Assembly (NCBI GenBank): GCA_902464015.1
Contig: CABQHM010000065.1
Location: 1 to 17,405, forward strand
Origin: an uncultured Coriobacteriales bacterium
GTDB lineage: Bacteria; Actinomycetota; Coriobacteriia; Coriobacteriales; UMGS124
DNA length: 17,405 nt
Reading direction: 5' to 3'
Of the stretch, positions 1-7,625 are shown piece after piece (within the stretch, counting starts at the first letter, position 1; each line of letters opens with the position of its first letter). Position numbers and translations under genes: made by a program. Under the pieces are notes generated by a model that saw only the letters and a program-made list of their open reading frames with translations, searched no databases and was not told where the DNA came from.

Positions 1-35
1 ACGCGTTCGACATCCCGCCTGAAATGAGCCGCCAT
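1..35 (-). CDS. Possible start of a leftward gene cut by the window edge
   Basis: An ATG at 35..33 on the minus strand opens a frame with no stop before the window edge, reading MAAHFRRDVERV. It is preceded at optimal spacing (6 nt) by a strong ribosome site, GGGAGG (complement of 42..47). Only about 11 codons are visible, so the product cannot be named. The evidence is the ribosome site plus an open frame; chance occurrence is possible. The palindrome at 125..138 lies upstream and could belong to its control region. Confidence 0.25.
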   Translation of the reverse strand, partial: MAAHFRRDVER

Positions 36-124
36 CAAGAACCTCCCACGCCAATAACCCGCATACCAGGGCGTTTTAATAAACCGAACCGAACATCTCC
101 ATAAACCCACCGATAACTACAACC

Positions 125-138
125 ATGCCATATGGCAT
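125..138. repeat. 14-bp perfect palindrome (possible operator)
   Basis: ATGCCATATGGCAT is a perfect 14-bp dyad. It lies about 90 bp upstream of the possible leftward gene start at 35, in an AT-richer stretch without a convincing coding sequence. It could be an operator for a dimeric repressor. No cognate regulator is visible in the window, so this is inference from symmetry and position only. Confidence 0.3.
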
Positions 139-273
139 ATTGCATGCTGTGCGGTCAGCAACAAGAGCATGTCAGCAAAGAAGACGAGCAAGGCCAAACC
201 GTGTCTCGTAAAGGCCCAGACAAATCAGCACTGGCCAGGCTCCCGATACTCCTTTAACGGACACTCAGGCGTG

Positions 274-402
274 TCAAAATCGCTTATAACTCGAACCCAG
301 TCGATTGCTGTAACAACGCACGACATGCAGAAACCCGAATGCGTCAACGAACAACTTCGAGTAAAACTGCGGAAGATAGTGCTGCTGTTTCGCCTCCGTC
401 AT
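274..402 (-). pseudogene. Truncated DUF4238-family gene (N-terminal remnant)
   Basis: The ATG at 402 opens a 42-codon frame that begins MTEAKQQHYLPQFYSKLFVD, continues GFLHVV and ends at a TGA at 276..274. The segment HYLPQFY followed by a short phenylalanine-containing stretch and GFLHV matches the typical opening of DUF4238 proteins (commonly HYVPQFYL, then a short Asp-containing turn and a strand). Those proteins are usually around 250-350 residues, so this is a stub. A GGAG ribosome site lies 7 nt upstream, and the start overlaps the stop of the upstream short ORF as TGATG, which implies the start was once functional. Neither alternative frame between 273 and 36 clearly continues the domain, which points to deletion or replacement of the 3' part rather than one frameshift. 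The family's function is not established. The family match comes from the motif alone. Confidence 0.45.
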
Positions 403-608
403 CAATTCGCTCCATTCCCAATATCGCAGACAAACTGAACCCTGGCTTTGCCAACGCGTCCACAGGCCAGACGAACCCCCAATCTAAGAATTGTCTTCTC
501 CCCGCCAATGGTCTTCGCGTTGGCCACATAACCAACCTCGAGGACGCCATACCCGCAGGCGCCACAGTCATCATCGGTTAGTTTGTCGGCATTACGGATC
601 ATGAACAA
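402..608 (-). CDS. Short hypothetical ORF, possibly a gene remnant
   Basis: This frame of about 68 codons (TTG at 608 or ATG at 602) has a codon pattern typical of real coding sequence, with many G-starting codons and several GNC codons. It ends in a TGA that overlaps the ATG of the truncated DUF4238 frame (TGATG). The product is cysteine- and glycine-containing (DDDCGACGYG near the N-terminus) and I do not recognise it. There is no good ribosome site before either start, and the frame stays open upstream of 608, so it may be the 3' piece of a degraded gene. It follows the acetyltransferase gene by 26 nt on the same strand. Confidence 0.25.
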   Translation of the reverse strand: MFMIRNADKLTDDDCGACGYGVLEVGYVANAKTIGGEKTILRLGVRLACGRVGKARVQFVCDIGNGAN

Positions 609-634
609 ACGAAACCGACAGTCGCACGCATCCC

Positions 635-1135
635 CTACCGCAGCTCCCTGTACGAACGTTCCCGCTTCTCGTGAAACAACGTGTTGGCAGGCACGTCCTT
701 CGATATGACGCTGTTCGCAGCAATTATTGCATTATCGCCAATGGTGACGCCCTTGAGCACCACCACGTTGGCCCCGAGCCACACGTTGTCGCCGATGCGC
801 ACCGGCGCGGTGGTGGTCGGCTGGTCGCGGTACAGCGTGCCGTCCTGATCCATGCCGTGGTCGAAGTCGTACACGTGCACGTTGGGGCCGAACAGGCAGC
901 CCCTCCCGATGTCGATTCGCTCGTGTGAGATTAGCACGCACCCGTAGTTGAACGACGTCCGCGCGGCAACGTTGATGTGCCCCGTGCTCGAGACCCGGCA
1001 ATAGAAGGGCCGCCGGAACGCCTTCGTCATGGTTATCTGCCCGGGGAACCTGCCTTTCAGAAACGGCAGTTTGCCGCGGACATAGACCCAGCACGCCGCC
1101 CGCTCCATGAATTCCATGGGGTTCATCGCTATCAT
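635..1135 (-). CDS. Hexapeptide-repeat acyltransferase (maltose/galactoside O-acetyltransferase type)
   Basis: This 166-residue protein has a left-handed beta-helix acetyltransferase fold, seen as repeats such as IGRGCLFG and IGDNVWLGANVVVLKGVTIGDNAIIAANSV interrupted only by a short loop. The loop YDFDHGM (His about 93) is the usual place of the catalytic histidine in the LacA/Maa/NodL group. The first 45 residues are helical and basic (PFLKGRFPG). It is expected to transfer acetyl from acetyl-CoA to a sugar hydroxyl or amino group of the polymer repeat unit in the cytoplasm. It is the last clear gene of the operon, 19 nt after the Fe-S protein gene. The upstream AAGGAG is only 3 nt from the first ATG, so the second in-frame ATG (1126) is an alternative start. 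The precise acceptor is unknown. Confidence 0.85.
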   Translation of the reverse strand: MIAMNPMEFMERAACWVYVRGKLPFLKGRFPGQITMTKAFRRPFYCRVSSTGHINVAARTSFNYGCVLISHERIDIGRGCLFGPNVHVYDFDHGMDQDGTLYRDQPTTTAPVRIGDNVWLGANVVVLKGVTIGDNAIIAANSVISKDVPANTLFHEKRERSYRELR

Positions 1136-1154
1136 CTTCTCCTTTTGCCGCTCG

Positions 1155-2309
1155 TCAGTTTCTGCCTATCAGACGCTTCACAAGCGTCTTGGCCGACTTG
1201 ACAAACCCATAGGCCCTCACGTAGCGAGCCACGCCCTCGAAGCCGCGCCTGTCGTGCGCCTGCCAGAAGCCCTCCACGTCGCCCTGGGGCACCGAGGGCC
1301 TCTGCAGCATGGGGTTGCCAGGAATCACCTCGTCGATTGAGATGTCGGTCACACCGGGGTTGAAAACGCCCTGCGCGACAATGCCCTCTGCAAGCTTGCT
1401 GTTGACCATCACAACGGAAAGCCCTCTTAGATCATTGAGTTCTGTGCGGCATCGATCGGCTCCAAGAAAATCCGCCAATGTGAAATCGGCAATCCTGCTA
1501 ACATCGGTGTAGGGACATCGGTAACAACATGAATTCAAGCCATCGTTGCTGTAAAAGACATCCCGCCAGGTGTTGCTCTCAATCGTGTCGTAAAGCATGC
1601 TGCCGTCGTCCATGACGGCTTTCTCGACATGCACGCCCCAACCCCGGTCCTTCGGGCGATGGCAGTAACCGACGACCTTCTTGCCGCTCTTGCGCTCGAG
1701 GAACGCTATGTACTCGCGAAACAGCCGGTTGCTCGGCGTCCCGTGGCATATCAGGTCGCAGGTCACCAGCTGACCGGTATAGCTCTTCTTCGCGAGGAAG
1801 CTACGAAGCCCTGCGATCTGGCAGGGCGTTCCGGTGTACAGCACGTCCCTGCCCCGCTTCAAATCCTCGTAAGCCTCGCCGAACGCGGGGCCCGTGAAGC
1901 TTTGGGAGTACTTCGACCCCCTGCACGCCTGCGCCTCGCCCTCGGTGGCGCAGCGCCTGTGAACCACCCGAAACTCGTCGTCAAAGCAGGCTCCGTACAC
2001 CGCGCCGCCCCTGTCCAACATGTATTGTGCCAGCGCCCAGAAGGCTGCGCCTGAAGAGCTTCTGGCCCTCTCCTCGTCGGAGTTCTTGTAGGCGAGCACC
2101 TTGAGGGGACTCTTCTTCAAACTCTGGGCCGTTCCGCCATTCGTAGGGCAAACGCCCCTGCACAGGCCGCACCCCACGCACTTCGCCTCGTCCACCTCGG
2201 GACGGTAGAACCCCCGCCCATCCTCGACCATGGCAACAGCGGAGCGCGGGCAGGCAGCCTGGCACGCCGAGCAGCCGCAGCAGAGCTGCGGGTCATTGCA
2301 GATTTCCAT
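1155..2309 (-). CDS. Coenzyme F420 hydrogenase/dehydrogenase beta-subunit-like Fe-S protein
   Basis: This 384-residue protein opens with two [4Fe-4S] ferredoxin motifs, CxxCxxCxxxCP at C10-C20 and again at C44-C54. The FrhB-like core follows, with SGAAF (86-90), YTGTPCQ (158-164), CHGTPS (188-193) and CCYRCPYT (261-268), the last followed by ADFTLADFLG. These are the hallmarks of the F420_H2ase beta N and C domains. The family binds flavin and Fe-S clusters and moves electrons; true members use F420, but relatives inside polysaccharide clusters of gut bacteria sit beside pyruvyl transferases with no known reaction. The start ATG lies inside the last codons of wzy (17-nt overlap), implying translational coupling. 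I infer a redox step on a sugar or its substituent; no substrate can be read from the sequence. Confidence 0.9.
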   Translation of the reverse strand: MEICNDPQLCCGCSACQAACPRSAVAMVEDGRGFYRPEVDEAKCVGCGLCRGVCPTNGGTAQSLKKSPLKVLAYKNSDEERARSSSGAAFWALAQYMLDRGGAVYGACFDDEFRVVHRRCATEGEAQACRGSKYSQSFTGPAFGEAYEDLKRGRDVLYTGTPCQIAGLRSFLAKKSYTGQLVTCDLICHGTPSNRLFREYIAFLERKSGKKVVGYCHRPKDRGWGVHVEKAVMDDGSMLYDTIESNTWRDVFYSNDGLNSCCYRCPYTDVSRIADFTLADFLGADRCRTELNDLRGLSVVMVNSKLAEGIVAQGVFNPGVTDISIDEVIPGNPMLQRPSVPQGDVEGFWQAHDRRGFEGVARYVRAYGFVKSAKTLVKRLIGRN

Positions 2310-3627
2310 GGACCCCCACGTCCTTTCGCTTAGTGTCGATCCCGCATATCGCGAACACGGCGACGCACGACATGAAGTACGGTATGTAGCACTGCGGGTC
2401 GTAGAGCGGGTTGCCCGAGAGGCAGTAGATCAGGAAAAAGACCTGCGCGCCCACGCAGGCCCACAGGCAGAACGACTCCCCGTAAAGCCCCCCTCCGCGG
2501 TGCGCGGCCGAGCGCCGCATCGCCGCAACCAGGGTGGACACCGCCGGCGCCAGGAACAGCGCCAGCCCCACGACACCAGTCTCTGCAAGCAGCTGCAGGT
2601 AGACATTGTGAGTGCTCATCGACGAGAAACCGAGATTGCTGTACATAATGCCGAGCGGTGTCGTCGCGACGTACTTCGAGTACGACCCCCACCCGCTTCC
2701 AAACAGGGGGCTGGCGTCGACCATGCTCCAGGCACAGTCGTACAGCTCGCTCCTGCCGTTGCCCGTCTCGTCCTCCGAGAGCTCGACAAACCTCTCCAGG
2801 GTTGCCTCGACGCCTGGCACAAACGTCGCCGTCACGCCCATGGCAAGAATAGCCATCAAAACAATGGCCAGGGCCTTCAACACCGTACCAGTAAACTTGT
2901 CCTTATTGACAAAGAGGTAGCACACGGCAATTGCCACGACGGAGGCAACGAGCGGTCCGCGCTTCGTCGTCAAGAACAAGGCGAGCAGAAACGCCATACC
3001 CAAGATTATGTCTTTCGCTCGCGGCTTGGATTTCTCCCCAATTAGCCCGCACACCCAGCACACCAGCCCGAAGCTTAAATAGATGGAGTTGGTGCTGTAA
3101 TGGGCGGTGAAGCCCGATCGGTAGTCGCTTGCCATGTAGCTCGAAGAGAAGAACGCCGCCTTCACCGGTGCGTACAGCGCAGGAAAGAGCCAAAACGCTA
3201 TCGTGCACGCGGCGTGGAAGGCCGCAAACGCGACCACAGCCTTTATGCACGACGAAACCCACTCCCTCTCCCCCGATGCGGCGTACATGCACACGAACAG
3301 GATGGTGTAGACCACCAGCAGCGTCAGATTGCTCACACCGAAGAAGAAGCTGTGCGCATAGAAGAGGATGAAGAATGGGACCCACGTGACCTCAAGGCCG
3401 AACCTCTTGCTGGCGAACCTCCCGTTGGCAAGGAAATGCATGACAAGCGACGCGAAGGAGGCAACAAGGCAAGCGTCCAGCACAATCGAGGACGAGGCGA
3501 TTGACTGACAGAAGAAGGCGTAAAAGAGCAAGGGGATGAAGACCATCGACCCGTTCCTGAGGGAAAAGAGCACCCCGCGCTGGGCGCGGAGCTCGACACC
3601 GGTTTGCGGCAAAACTGCGAGACGCAT
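2293..3627 (-). CDS. wzy: O-antigen ligase/polymerase-like membrane protein (Wzy)
   Basis: This 444-residue protein has about ten or more hydrophobic segments. It carries the O-antigen ligase/Wzy signatures: LTTKRGPLVA before a membrane pair, then a large loop with GNGRSELYDCAW and SPLFGSGWGSY, and THNVYLQLLAETG near the C-terminus. It is predicted to polymerise lipid-linked repeat units on the outer face of the membrane by the Wzx/Wzy route. The ATG at 3627 is chosen because it falls 2 nt after the wzx stop with AAGGA upstream; the frame is open further upstream only because it shadows wzx. Its end overlaps the next gene by 17 nt. A ligase role is the alternative, but the only flippase in the cluster is immediately upstream, which favours polymerase. 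Confidence 0.85.
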   Translation of the reverse strand: MRLAVLPQTGVELRAQRGVLFSLRNGSMVFIPLLFYAFFCQSIASSSIVLDACLVASFASLVMHFLANGRFASKRFGLEVTWVPFFILFYAHSFFFGVSNLTLLVVYTILFVCMYAASGEREWVSSCIKAVVAFAAFHAACTIAFWLFPALYAPVKAAFFSSSYMASDYRSGFTAHYSTNSIYLSFGLVCWVCGLIGEKSKPRAKDIILGMAFLLALFLTTKRGPLVASVVAIAVCYLFVNKDKFTGTVLKALAIVLMAILAMGVTATFVPGVEATLERFVELSEDETGNGRSELYDCAWSMVDASPLFGSGWGSYSKYVATTPLGIMYSNLGFSSMSTHNVYLQLLAETGVVGLALFLAPAVSTLVAAMRRSAAHRGGGLYGESFCLWACVGAQVFFLIYCLSGNPLYDPQCYIPYFMSCVAVFAICGIDTKRKDVGVHGNLQ

Positions 3628-3629
3628 GG

Positions 3630-5120
3630 TTATCTGTTCCTTACGAGGCGTTTGATAATTGAGCGGAAGCTGCCCTTGTCGAGCAGTGCGAGCGTCAGGC
3701 ACACGACAGCGACGCCCCACAGAACCAGAACCAGGGCGACCGCGACCCAAAGGGCCCAGGTGCAGGCAAAGCCCGCGAGGAAATACCCGGGCAGCGCGAT
3801 AAGCGCGGTCTGCAGTACGTACAGTCCGAAGGCCGTGAAGGAACTCGAGACCGTGTCCTTGGAGATCCTGACCGGCTCGAACAGCAGAAGGTCCACCACG
3901 CGATACGCGTTCGACAGGCAGGAGGCGGCGATGGTGCCCGCGACGCCGAACCCCATCGTCAGCGGGATGCCCAGCGCGACGATGATCAGCGCCTGCATAC
4001 AGGTCTGCCACCTGGTCTCGTGGTACATCCCCGCAGCGATGACGAGAAGCCCCTGGGGGGACTTTCCGTGATACAGGAACACGTTGAGCACCACGAGGAA
4101 GCTGAGCAGCGCGTTGTGGTAGTCCGCGTCGCTGAAATCCCCCGCGTACAGGTCAACAAAGGGCAGGATCAGCGAGAAGGCGCACCCGCAGGCGACTGCC
4201 GACACCGAGTAGACCAGCGCCCTGTAGGGCCTGTACGAGGCTCGCAGCGCCCCGTAGTCGTCGTTCGCAATCTGCCGCCCGAACACGGACTGCAACCCCG
4301 TACCCAGCACGTTGGGGATCATCTGCAGGCCGTTCGAGACCAGAAGGTACACCGTCAGGACGCTGACGTCGCTCATGCTCCCGCACAGCACGGTGGCCAG
4401 GATGACAGGCGCACCCGACTGCACCGCACCCAGAATCTGCAGGAACAGGGCGTCCCAGCGCTGCGGCAACCTGTAGTCCCCGTAATCCGACTTGCAATCG
4501 AGCTCCGGGTAATGCCGCCGCGTGTACACGGCCAGGATGGCGCTTCGCGCGAACACGGCTGCGAGAGCAAGCGCGTAGACGACAACGACGGGCGCGCGCA
4601 GATGCGAGAGCGCGATAATGATCGCGGTGTTCAGCAGCGTGTAAACGGTCGAGGCGAACTGGATGAGCCAGTTCCTCTTGTCAGCGGTGAGGAACACCCG
4701 GTACTTCGAGAGCGAGAAGAAGTCCACGACCACCTTCGCGCCTAAAAGGAAGGTCAGCGCAAAGATTTCCCAAGGCGACAACCCACCCGCCGAGACAAAG
4801 ACCGGATAGATGACCGAGAGCCCCACCAGCAAGGCCAGGAACACGCCGCCCGACTTCTGGTAGAAGGCCCTCGACGCGGATGCCACCACGTTGACACCCT
4901 TCCAGTCGCCCTGAGCAAGCGGCTTGTACAGGGCGAACGTCGCCGCGCCCGATATTCCCGCCTCAACGAGGGCAAAGTACCCGATGAACTGGGTAAGCGA
5001 TGTTACCAGGCCGTTCACTTCCGACCCGTACACGCCGATGATGGCCCTGGGGACCAGGAAGCCCGCGATGACGGCGGTCAGCTGGTATACCAGGTTCCAG
5101 AAGGTGTTCTTGGCAAACAT
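3630..5120 (-). CDS. wzx: Polysaccharide flippase (Wzx, MATE/MOP superfamily)
   Basis: This 496-residue, highly hydrophobic protein has about 12-14 membrane segments and starts MFAKNTFWNLVYQL, the usual amphipathic opening of Wzx-type exporters. VPRAIIGVYGSEVNGLVTSL follows in the first membrane pair. It is expected to flip undecaprenyl-diphosphate-linked repeat units across the membrane to Wzy, whose gene starts 2 nt after this stop. Length and topology fit the polysaccharide-export (MOP) family; sequence among Wzx proteins is poorly conserved, so assignment rests on topology, N-terminal motif and context. No strong ribosome site is visible at the ATG, which lies 17 nt after the pyruvyl transferase stop and may rely on coupling. 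Confidence 0.88.
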   Translation of the reverse strand: MFAKNTFWNLVYQLTAVIAGFLVPRAIIGVYGSEVNGLVTSLTQFIGYFALVEAGISGAATFALYKPLAQGDWKGVNVVASASRAFYQKSGGVFLALLVGLSVIYPVFVSAGGLSPWEIFALTFLLGAKVVVDFFSLSKYRVFLTADKRNWLIQFASTVYTLLNTAIIIALSHLRAPVVVVYALALAAVFARSAILAVYTRRHYPELDCKSDYGDYRLPQRWDALFLQILGAVQSGAPVILATVLCGSMSDVSVLTVYLLVSNGLQMIPNVLGTGLQSVFGRQIANDDYGALRASYRPYRALVYSVSAVACGCAFSLILPFVDLYAGDFSDADYHNALLSFLVVLNVFLYHGKSPQGLLVIAAGMYHETRWQTCMQALIIVALGIPLTMGFGVAGTIAASCLSNAYRVVDLLLFEPVRISKDTVSSSFTAFGLYVLQTALIALPGYFLAGFACTWALWVAVALVLVLWGVAVVCLTLALLDKGSFRSIIKRLVRNR

Positions 5121-5137
5121 GGAGGGTTACCAGCCCC

Positions 5138-6226
5138 CTACAGCCCTACGCACTCGGCGATAAACGAGCGGGCGTCGGCTCGATCGCGCGCTAATTTCTG
5201 GTTGGCGCCGCCGTAATCGACGGAGGATGTCGTCGGCATGCCGTCGATATACAGGCAACCCTCAACGTCGTAGCGCGCCAAAAGGTCGGTGATCCTGACG
5301 TTGCTCTGCACGGCGGCCTCTGACGTCTTGACGACGAACGGTTTATTGAAATTCAGCGAGAAACAGGCACCATGAAAGGAGTCCGTGCACACAAACGCCG
5401 CCCTGCGCACCAGCTCCAAAAAGGCGTCGGGACCGATGTCCCTCACGTTGATTACGCCGGTGAAATCCTTGGTGTTGTAATGCAAACAGACCACAGGGAC
5501 GCCGAGCCGCCCCGCGACGTCCTTTGCCCTGTCGAGCAGCTTCTGCTCAGAATTGAGCGTGTAGAGCAGCACGTATTCATTGGGAACAGAGGCAAGCCCG
5601 TCGCGCGACGCAAACCGCGCCCAATCGTCATCAGAAAGCAAAAGCGTCGGATCCGGCATGAAGACGGGCGCGAGACCCATGCCCTGCAGCACCTCCATGG
5701 AGCTAGGCTCCCTCACCGAGAGGCCCGTGAATGCGGCAAGCCTCTCCGCCGCGCCCGTGTCGCATGCGGCAATCGTCTCGACCGTCGCGTCGCCCAGGCT
5801 GGCCGCGTACGAGGCGACGCGAGCAACGTCGGCGACACCCTCGCCCAAGAAAACCGGGTCGTGCCCGTTGACGCGGGGGTTGAACACCTGGTCGCTGCCG
5901 ATGAGGACGCAATCGAGCGTCTTGGCCTCTTCGCCGAGAGCCTCCCGATTGAGTTTGCGCGTGAGGTTCAGGTTGGTCTCGGCGAAGCGAGCGAACGCGG
6001 CTACCCTGCGGCGTTCGAACCCATGCCGCAGGAAGTAGCGGACTGCGCCGGACGGGCTGAGTGAGAAGCGCGTCCCCAGCTCGCGGTCGTCAAGCTCCCT
6101 GTTGCTGTAGTTCAGGACCTCGCAGTCGCAGCCCAGGGACTCCACGGTCCTGCGAAGCGCGCATGCCTGCAACGAGGCGCCGTAGTTCACGGTGTTCGAG
6201 AATGTGAGAATGCCTACGCGTTTCAA
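5138..6226 (-). CDS. Polysaccharide pyruvyl transferase family protein
   Basis: This 362-residue protein shows the family motifs in order: an N-terminal strand then NTVNYGASLQA (11-21), IGSDQVFNP (109-117), SYAASLG (139-145), SVREPSS (170-176), DPTLLL (192-197) and CTDSFHGACFS (280-290), the conserved SFHG active-site loop. Family members add pyruvate from phosphoenolpyruvate as a ketal to a sugar of an exopolysaccharide or secondary cell-wall polymer (CsaB and WcaK relatives). Some cluster homologues may act differently. The start is a TTG at 6226, with AGGCGG upstream; no in-frame ATG exists nearby. It lies 30 nt after the acetyltransferase gene. Its pairing with the F420-beta-like gene three genes downstream recurs in polysaccharide clusters. 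Confidence 0.9.
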   Translation of the reverse strand: MKRVGILTFSNTVNYGASLQACALRRTVESLGCDCEVLNYSNRELDDRELGTRFSLSPSGAVRYFLRHGFERRRVAAFARFAETNLNLTRKLNREALGEEAKTLDCVLIGSDQVFNPRVNGHDPVFLGEGVADVARVASYAASLGDATVETIAACDTGAAERLAAFTGLSVREPSSMEVLQGMGLAPVFMPDPTLLLSDDDWARFASRDGLASVPNEYVLLYTLNSEQKLLDRAKDVAGRLGVPVVCLHYNTKDFTGVINVRDIGPDAFLELVRRAAFVCTDSFHGACFSLNFNKPFVVKTSEAAVQSNVRITDLLARYDVEGCLYIDGMPTTSSVDYGGANQKLARDRADARSFIAECVGL

Positions 6227-6256
6227 AATGCGTTCCGCCTATCCTTATCGTCGGGG

Positions 6257-6787
6257 CTAGACCAGGTTGACTACGTAGTCCTCGGTCGCGCCCTGCCTTT
6301 CAATCACCTTGCACGGGTTGCCCACCACAATGGAGTGGTCGGGAATATCCTGGTTCACGAAGGCGTTCGAGGCGATCAACACGTCGTCGCCGATCGTGAT
6401 GTTCCCGGCAACCGTCGAGTTGATGCCCAAGTACACACGGTCTCCTATCGTGGGGACGCCCTTGCGCTTCCCGCGGTTCTCTTGGCCGATGGTGCACCCC
6501 TTGTGGATGTTGACGTTGCGGCCCAGCTTGGCGTCCACGTTGATGGTGATACCGTAGGGGTGCCCGATGTAGAAGCCCTCGCCAATCTGCGTCGCCGGTG
6601 AAATCTCGAGCCCGCACTTCCTGGAGAGGTGCTTCCTGGGGAGGGTGAACAGGAGCTTGCGCAGTCCTCCCGCCTGGCACATCCTCAGGTAGAAGACGTA
6701 GCGGTACCCGAAATCGCCGACGAGGCGGGCCAGCTTTATGCCGGGTTCGCCGAAATAGTGGAATGTATCCTTTGCGAAAACGCCCAC
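6257..6787 (-). CDS. Serine acetyltransferase-like O-acetyltransferase of polysaccharide synthesis
   Basis: This 176-residue protein has the CysE-type left-handed beta-helix: GHPYGITIN (75-83), VNIHKGCTIGQ (92-101), IGDRVYLGINSTVAG, IGDDVLIASNAFV and the closing VVGNPCKVI (154-162). It lacks the long N-terminal helical domain of housekeeping serine acetyltransferase (about 270 residues), as do short WcaB-like capsule enzymes. It probably acetylates a sugar in the repeat unit using acetyl-CoA rather than making O-acetylserine. The GTG at 6787 is taken as start, one base after the preceding glycosyltransferase's stop and preceded by AGGG. It is the first of two acetyltransferases in the operon. 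The acceptor sugar is unknown. Confidence 0.85.
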   Translation of the reverse strand: MGVFAKDTFHYFGEPGIKLARLVGDFGYRYVFYLRMCQAGGLRKLLFTLPRKHLSRKCGLEISPATQIGEGFYIGHPYGITINVDAKLGRNVNIHKGCTIGQENRGKRKGVPTIGDRVYLGINSTVAGNITIGDDVLIASNAFVNQDIPDHSIVVGNPCKVIERQGATEDYVVNLV

Positions 6788-6788
6788 G

Positions 6789-7625
6789 TTACCCTAACTT
6801 TCCCTTAGTGACCTTCTCTCGGACGACACCGAGAATCCTTTTGGCACCCTCCACCGGGCCTCCGTCACTCAACTCCATGAGAATCCGCCCCAGAATCTGC
6901 GACAGACGCCGCCCGAGGAATGGCGAGCACTTCCGAACGACGTCTCTCTTGATTCGATACTTTTGCTCCACCCAGCTACCAGAATAGTGATGGACGCTGT
7001 AGGTGTCTTTTTTTACGTGATACCCCCCAAGACCGTAAACAGGGTTGAACGCGCTCGAGGGGAGCAGGGTCCACTCGCCGACCTTTTGCATTGCGTCTTC
7101 GCGCACGAAACCACGCTCCTCCAGAGCCCCGGTAAAAATCTCGTTCACTGTATGGGCCTGAAGAAAGTCCGGATTATCAGAAAAGCGCAAGGAATCATAT
7201 GCCGCGAGCGCATCGCCGATTACGGGGTTATGACGCGGCGCGGCGACAATCAGCCCCGTGGTCGCCGTTCTCGATAATTCTTCGATCGCCGAGAATGGCG
7301 AACAGGTCTCGCAGAGCGGAGTTATGTCGCGCACGAGTTCACTTCCCAGGTCCATATAGACCCCGCCGAAGTTGTAGATGGCCCAGAATCGCACATAGTC
7401 CGAAACATAGGCGTATTTCCCCGCTTCATAGGCGGCCTTCGTCCAGGGGTGCGATTCGACGTCGAAAACACTCTCATCGCACCGGACGATGCGGTAGCCA
7501 GGTGCGTACTGCTCCCACGAGGCGAGACATTTCTCGGCGGTCGCCGAGAGCTTCCCGCGCCCGAACCAGCAGTAATAAATCGTCTTGGGGGTGCGCTCAT
7601 TCCCAGCCGTCGCGGATGACGTCAC
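6789..7625 (-). CDS. Capsular glycosyltransferase, GT32-like (DXD sugar-binding region)
   Basis: This protein of about 278 residues opens with TPKTIYYCWFG (12-22) and contains KYAYVSDYVRFWAIYNFGG (70-88), then YMDLGSE (90-96). These are typical of the Gly_transf_sug/OCH1-like family found in capsule loci. It should transfer a sugar from a nucleotide donor to the lipid-linked repeat unit. In most relatives the metal-binding site after GG reads YLDTDVE; here it is DLGSE, so the second Asp of DxD is missing and Glu96 may stand in. The GTG at 7625 is chosen as start because it overlaps the preceding stop as TAGTG and fits the family's usual N-terminus; the open frame further upstream shadows the GT4 gene. 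Donor and linkage are unknown. Confidence 0.82.
   Translation of the reverse strand: MTSSATAGNERTPKTIYYCWFGRGKLSATAEKCLASWEQYAPGYRIVRCDESVFDVESHPWTKAAYEAGKYAYVSDYVRFWAIYNFGGVYMDLGSELVRDITPLCETCSPFSAIEELSRTATTGLIVAAPRHNPVIGDALAAYDSLRFSDNPDFLQAHTVNEIFTGALEERGFVREDAMQKVGEWTLLPSSAFNPVYGLGGYHVKKDTYSVHHYSGSWVEQKYRIKRDVVRKCSPFLGRRLSQILGRILMELSDGGPVEGAKRILGVVREKVTKGKLG

Noticed and set aside
169..438. Rightward 89-codon open frame near the left edge
   Set aside because: No ribosome site, no family resemblance, and it overlaps the better-supported leftward DUF4238 remnant.
605..634. Possible terminator after the last acetyltransferase gene
   Set aside because: The GC-containing repeat around CGACTGTCG has no room for a loop and no U-run follows, so I see no convincing intrinsic terminator.
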